Shown here: positions 61,806 through 64,000 of the stretch, piece after piece
How positions within the stretch are numbered: the first letter of the stretch is position 1
Layout of the letters: every line of letters begins with the position of its first letter
Assembly: GCF_947500985.1 (NCBI RefSeq)
Contig: NZ_CANMTX010000001.1
Span: 372,001-436,000 of the forward strand
DNA from: an uncultured Maribacter sp.
Lineage (GTDB): Bacteria; Bacteroidota; Bacteroidia; Flavobacteriales; Flavobacteriaceae
Direction: 5' to 3'
DNA: 64,000 nt
Made by a program: the position numbers and the translations under genes
The notes under the pieces: model-generated
The model's input: the letters and a program-made list of their open reading frames with translations, nothing else
Told to the model about the DNA's origin: nothing
Database searches by the model: none

Positions 61806-62369
61806 TTATTGTTTTAAATAAGAGTCTTCGATTTCCTTTAATGTAGTTTCAAAAATTGATAAATCGTTTAAACCTTTGGTTACAATAAGACTTCCTTGTA
61901 TTTTAATTAGTGTATTCATGGCTTGTTTAAGAGCATCAGCATCTGATAAGCCAAATGAAATACCAACATTTTTAAATACGGTAATCCATTTATTCATTCC
62001 ATTTTTAATATGAACATCAAATAATTCTAAACTTTGACCTAAGGATAATGCTCTGAAAATACAGCTTTCTTTTCCTCCGTCGTAAGAAGTTCGGATTTGA
62101 TCCAGTCCGTTAATTAATCGCTCTATAGGCGTTTTATTTTCATTCATTAATGCTTTCACAATATGTTCTTCTACCCATTCGTCTATATCTTTTAGAACTG
62201 CGGTAGCCATTTCTTCTTTTCCCTTTGGAAAGCGATGGTAAAGACTTGCTTTTTTTAAGCCCGTACTTTCCGCTAAGTCTGCAAGACTAGCACCATCGTA
62301 ACCTTTAGAACGAAAAGTTTTTACTAGGCTCATCATGATATCTTTATCCTGTACTTTTTGTGGTCTCAT
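61806..62369 (-). CDS. TetR/AcrR family transcriptional regulator
   Basis: 187 residues. The N-terminal HTH (about 10-55) has SLVKTFRSKGYDGASLADLA and STGLKKASLYHRFPKGKEEM. The C-terminal ligand-binding domain resembles the YxaF/LmrA-like TetR group. It precedes and probably represses the DUF1348 and two hydrolase genes and itself, because similar palindromes lie before both units. The inducer is unknown and may be a substrate of the hydrolases. Confidence 0.9.
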   Translation of the reverse strand: MRPQKVQDKDIMMSLVKTFRSKGYDGASLADLAESTGLKKASLYHRFPKGKEEMATAVLKDIDEWVEEHIVKALMNENKTPIERLINGLDQIRTSYDGGKESCIFRALSLGQSLELFDVHIKNGMNKWITVFKNVGISFGLSDADALKQAMNTLIKIQGSLIVTKGLNDLSIFETTLKEIEDSYLKQ

Positions 62370-62373
62370 GCTG

Positions 62374-62413
62374 CAAAGGTAATATAAATTATTAATTACC
62401 GAACGATTGGTAA
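62374..62413 (-). promoter_or_regulatory. tetR promoter with second operator copy
   Basis: On the minus strand TACCTTTG (62381 to 62374) is an exact TAnnTTTG box, only 4 bp before the tetR ATG, which suggests a leaderless or nearly leaderless mRNA. Upstream, TTACCGAACGATTGGTAA (62396-62413) has the same size and left arm as the 61769 operator, with two mismatches in the right arm. Confidence 0.7.
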
Positions 62414-62748
62414 ATTATGAGATAAAAATTTTTTATAGGAATCAATCATTAAGTGCTCGTTATTCTACATGCAACAAATATAAATCCAACTACTAGGTTT
62501 CTATGTTAGCTTTGTGGATTTGAAATTTTTTAAATTTATTTTTCTTAGCGCGAATATTTAATCTACGTAATTAAACACGTTGATGACCTGCTGTAAAATT
62601 TTGATTAATTCTGAGCGGTTCAGTGATATTTTACATGGTATCATTATAATTAATTGGATTAAACTTTGTTACAAGCTTCCCGCAAATTAGCTTTTACATA
62701 ATTACTCTGTTATAATCCTCTTACAGGGCTTATAAAGTAACTATATAA

Positions 62749-62770
62749 AATAGCGCGAAAATACGCTATT
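62749..62770. other. Hairpin in the long non-coding gap
   Basis: AATAGCG and CGCTATT (7-bp stem, 8-nt loop). It lies in the 62414-63209 gap, which has no recognisable gene. Confidence 0.5.
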
Positions 62771-62794
62771 CGTTAATCTGCAATCTGCTATAAA

Positions 62795-62835
62795 TGTTCT
62801 ATAATGTTCCGCGTTATGTAACTTTGCTTTGGTAA
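62795..62835. repeat. Dispersed non-coding repeat, copy 2
   Basis: This copy shares TGTTCTATAAT, GCGTTATGTAACTT and GCTTTGGT with 57170-57211. It overlaps the left arm of the terminator-like hairpin at 62820-62852. Confidence 0.7.
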
Positions 62836-62852
62836 AAGCGAAGTTATTTTTT
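62820..62852 (+). terminator. Orphan terminator-like hairpin
   Basis: AACTTTGCTTT pairs with AAAGCGAAGTT (11-bp stem, one T-G pair, 4-nt GGTA loop), followed by ATTTTTT. There is no upstream gene on this strand for more than 400 bp. Confidence 0.7.
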
Positions 62853-63209
62853 CTAATCTTCTTTTATTTTTTTCTTCTAAAAACTTTCTTCTCAAAAGGT
62901 AATGGAACACTTATTATACGAGCCGACCGTAGGAGGGGAGTATAATGTGTTTGGAATGGTATTAAACTTCAAATATTATTGAACCACGAAATACCCTAAT
63001 GAGTTACTTTTAAATTTTTTCTATGCACTGGTAGTACAGCCAGCACCGCAAAATCAGAAACGTGTTTAGATGTAATGTGTAATACATCCAAATATTCTAA
63101 CTCTTAGTCGTATTTAAAACTCAAGTTTTGTGTAAGCCAAGCTGATTAAATAGTTTTACATAAATTACCTTATTCCGGGAGAAATTTACAGCTTTAAAAC
63201 CAAGAAAAG
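62852..63209. other. Remaining non-coding gap before the sugar dehydrogenase-like gene
   Basis: About 360 bp without a recognisable gene or repeat. It must hold the promoter of the next gene. GTTTTACATAAATTACCTTA (63151-63170) has no exact TAnnTTTG box. Confidence 0.4.
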
Positions 63210-64000
63210 ATGCCAAAAAACTACCCTAAATTTAAAAAATCACTTTTAATTTCAACACTTTTCTTACTTACTATTGCAGCATCACCATTATTCTATCAAC
63301 CCGGACTTACGAGTGTAGCTCCTGTAACCCCCTATTTGAATTATGCATTTCCAAGTCAGTTATCTTCAAATTTGGAATGGACAACCCATGATGTTACTGG
63401 AATAAGAGGAATAATATCTGCACGTAGAGTACCGAACACTAATAACATAGCTTTCGTTAGAACCAACGGGAATATTAATTTTTATGATTTTGATGCCAAT
63501 ACACTTTCCGATAAGGTATGGAACATTGCACCTGATGGCGGGTTTACTTCCTCCAGTAGTCGTATTGGACTTAAAGGTTTAGCCTTTCATCCTGAATTTG
63601 GAAATCCTAATTCTCCTAATCGAAATTTTGTATACATCAGTTCTGTTACCAATGAGCATACCCGGAAAGTAAGCAGGTATTCGGTAAATGAAGCAACTGA
63701 TCTTCTGGAAAGAGATTCTGAGCTTAAAATGATTGAACTTTTGGGACCGGGAATTTCTTACCATTCTGTAGGTGAACTTGGTTTTGGCGGTGATGGTTTT
63801 CTTTATATACCATTTGGTGACGGTAGTGGAGGAGGTAGTGACGATGTTGTTCCAATGATTGAAAATTACGTACAGAATCTAGAAGGTAATCTGGTTGGTG
63901 GAGTTATGCGTATAGACGTAAACCAAGACCCGGAAAAAAGTCATCAACCAGTAAAAAAATTACCTCAAACCTTTGAAGGCGAAATATCAGGAAATGGTTA
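63210..64000 (+). CDS. PQQ-dependent sugar dehydrogenase-like secreted protein, 5' part (runs off the window)
   Basis: 263 codons from ATG 63210 remain open at the window end. The N-terminal signal/anchor is KSLLISTLFLLTIAASPLF. It is followed by THDVTGIRGIISARRVPN, GLKGLAFHPEF (the family's LGLAFHPxF motif), VYISSV, VGELGFGGDGFLYIPFGDGS and GGVMRIDVNQDPE, all as in soluble aldose/sorbosone dehydrogenases. They oxidise sugars with PQQ in the periplasm, but many relatives have unknown cofactors. The rest of the gene is outside the window. Confidence 0.8.
   Translation, partial: MPKNYPKFKKSLLISTLFLLTIAASPLFYQPGLTSVAPVTPYLNYAFPSQLSSNLEWTTHDVTGIRGIISARRVPNTNNIAFVRTNGNINFYDFDANTLSDKVWNIAPDGGFTSSSSRIGLKGLAFHPEFGNPNSPNRNFVYISSVTNEHTRKVSRYSVNEATDLLERDSELKMIELLGPGISYHSVGELGFGGDGFLYIPFGDGSGGGSDDVVPMIENYVQNLEGNLVGGVMRIDVNQDPEKSHQPVKKLPQTFEGEISGNG

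Overview
The window looks like a chromosomal segment of a marine-type member of the Flavobacteriaceae (Bacteroidetes). The grounds are low GC content, TonB-dependent receptors with carboxypeptidase-regulatory-like N-termini, lipoproteins with a Cys followed by Ser/Asp, promoters of the TAnnTTTG type, almost no Shine-Dalgarno sequences, and small flavobacterial families (Lacal_2735-like, DUF4625, DUF5995). I see no rRNA, tRNA, CRISPR array, complete insertion sequence or prophage.

Layout. 1-5.5 kb: a probable zinc or other divalent-metal acquisition locus (His-rich ABC permease, DUF3299-like protein, small CxxC protein, TonB receptor, two DUF4625 lipoproteins) with a palindromic operator on a promoter and a 10-copy 7-bp repeat. 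5.7-9.6 kb: a DUF1080 gene broken by an in-frame stop, then a leftward pyruvate oxidase/flavodoxin/membrane-protein operon. 10-14.6 kb: a DUF5995 gene without an ATG, a large secreted BNR/Vps10-like propeller, and a decayed 3' copy of the DUF5995 gene. 14.7-18.6 kb: a degenerate ThiE paralogue, a secreted phosphatase frameshifted in a poly-T tract, and a small redox/membrane cluster sharing a promoter element. 18.7-23.2 kb: an NAD salvage operon (NrtR repressor, deoxyribosyltransferase-like protein, NadV, an uncharacterised 332-aa protein, a PRPP-synthetase-like protein) with three matching NrtR-type operators. 23.4-30.4 kb: formate/nitrite transporter, a second 3'-gene ghost, and a nucleoside hydrolase/kinase/TonB-receptor unit. 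30.8-36.4 kb: a compact seven-gene leftward operon headed by LemA with three glycosyltransferases, a two-TM protein, a Cys-rich protein and a lipoprotein. 36.9-43.2 kb: secreted propeller, Ig-like lipoprotein, arylsulfotransferase, C-S lyase/aminotransferase and a PNPOx-like flavoprotein. 43.7-48.4 kb: a Gabija-like defence pair (OLD nuclease and UvrD-like helicase) plus an unknown third gene. 48.4-52.1 kb: a thiamine operon (thiS, ThiE/TenI-like, thiE, thiG, thiH) behind a TPP riboswitch, with no thiC. 52.3-58.3 kb: hydrolases, SDRs, a caspase/CHAT-like protein, a CDGSH protein and one broken exported gene. 58.3-62.4 kb: an ECF-type sigma factor and a TetR-controlled set of two alpha/beta hydrolases and a DUF1348 protein with two matching operators. 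The last 0.8 kb begins a PQQ-dependent sugar-dehydrogenase-like gene that runs off the end.

The best candidates for something undescribed are the LemA-glycosyltransferase operon (30.8-36.4 kb), the 332-aa protein in the NAD salvage operon, and the gene next to the Gabija-like pair. A second theme is gene decay: two 3'-end ghosts, two nonsense codons, one homopolymer frameshift and two genes lacking an ATG. All family assignments come from reading the sequence and remembered family signatures; no database search was run.
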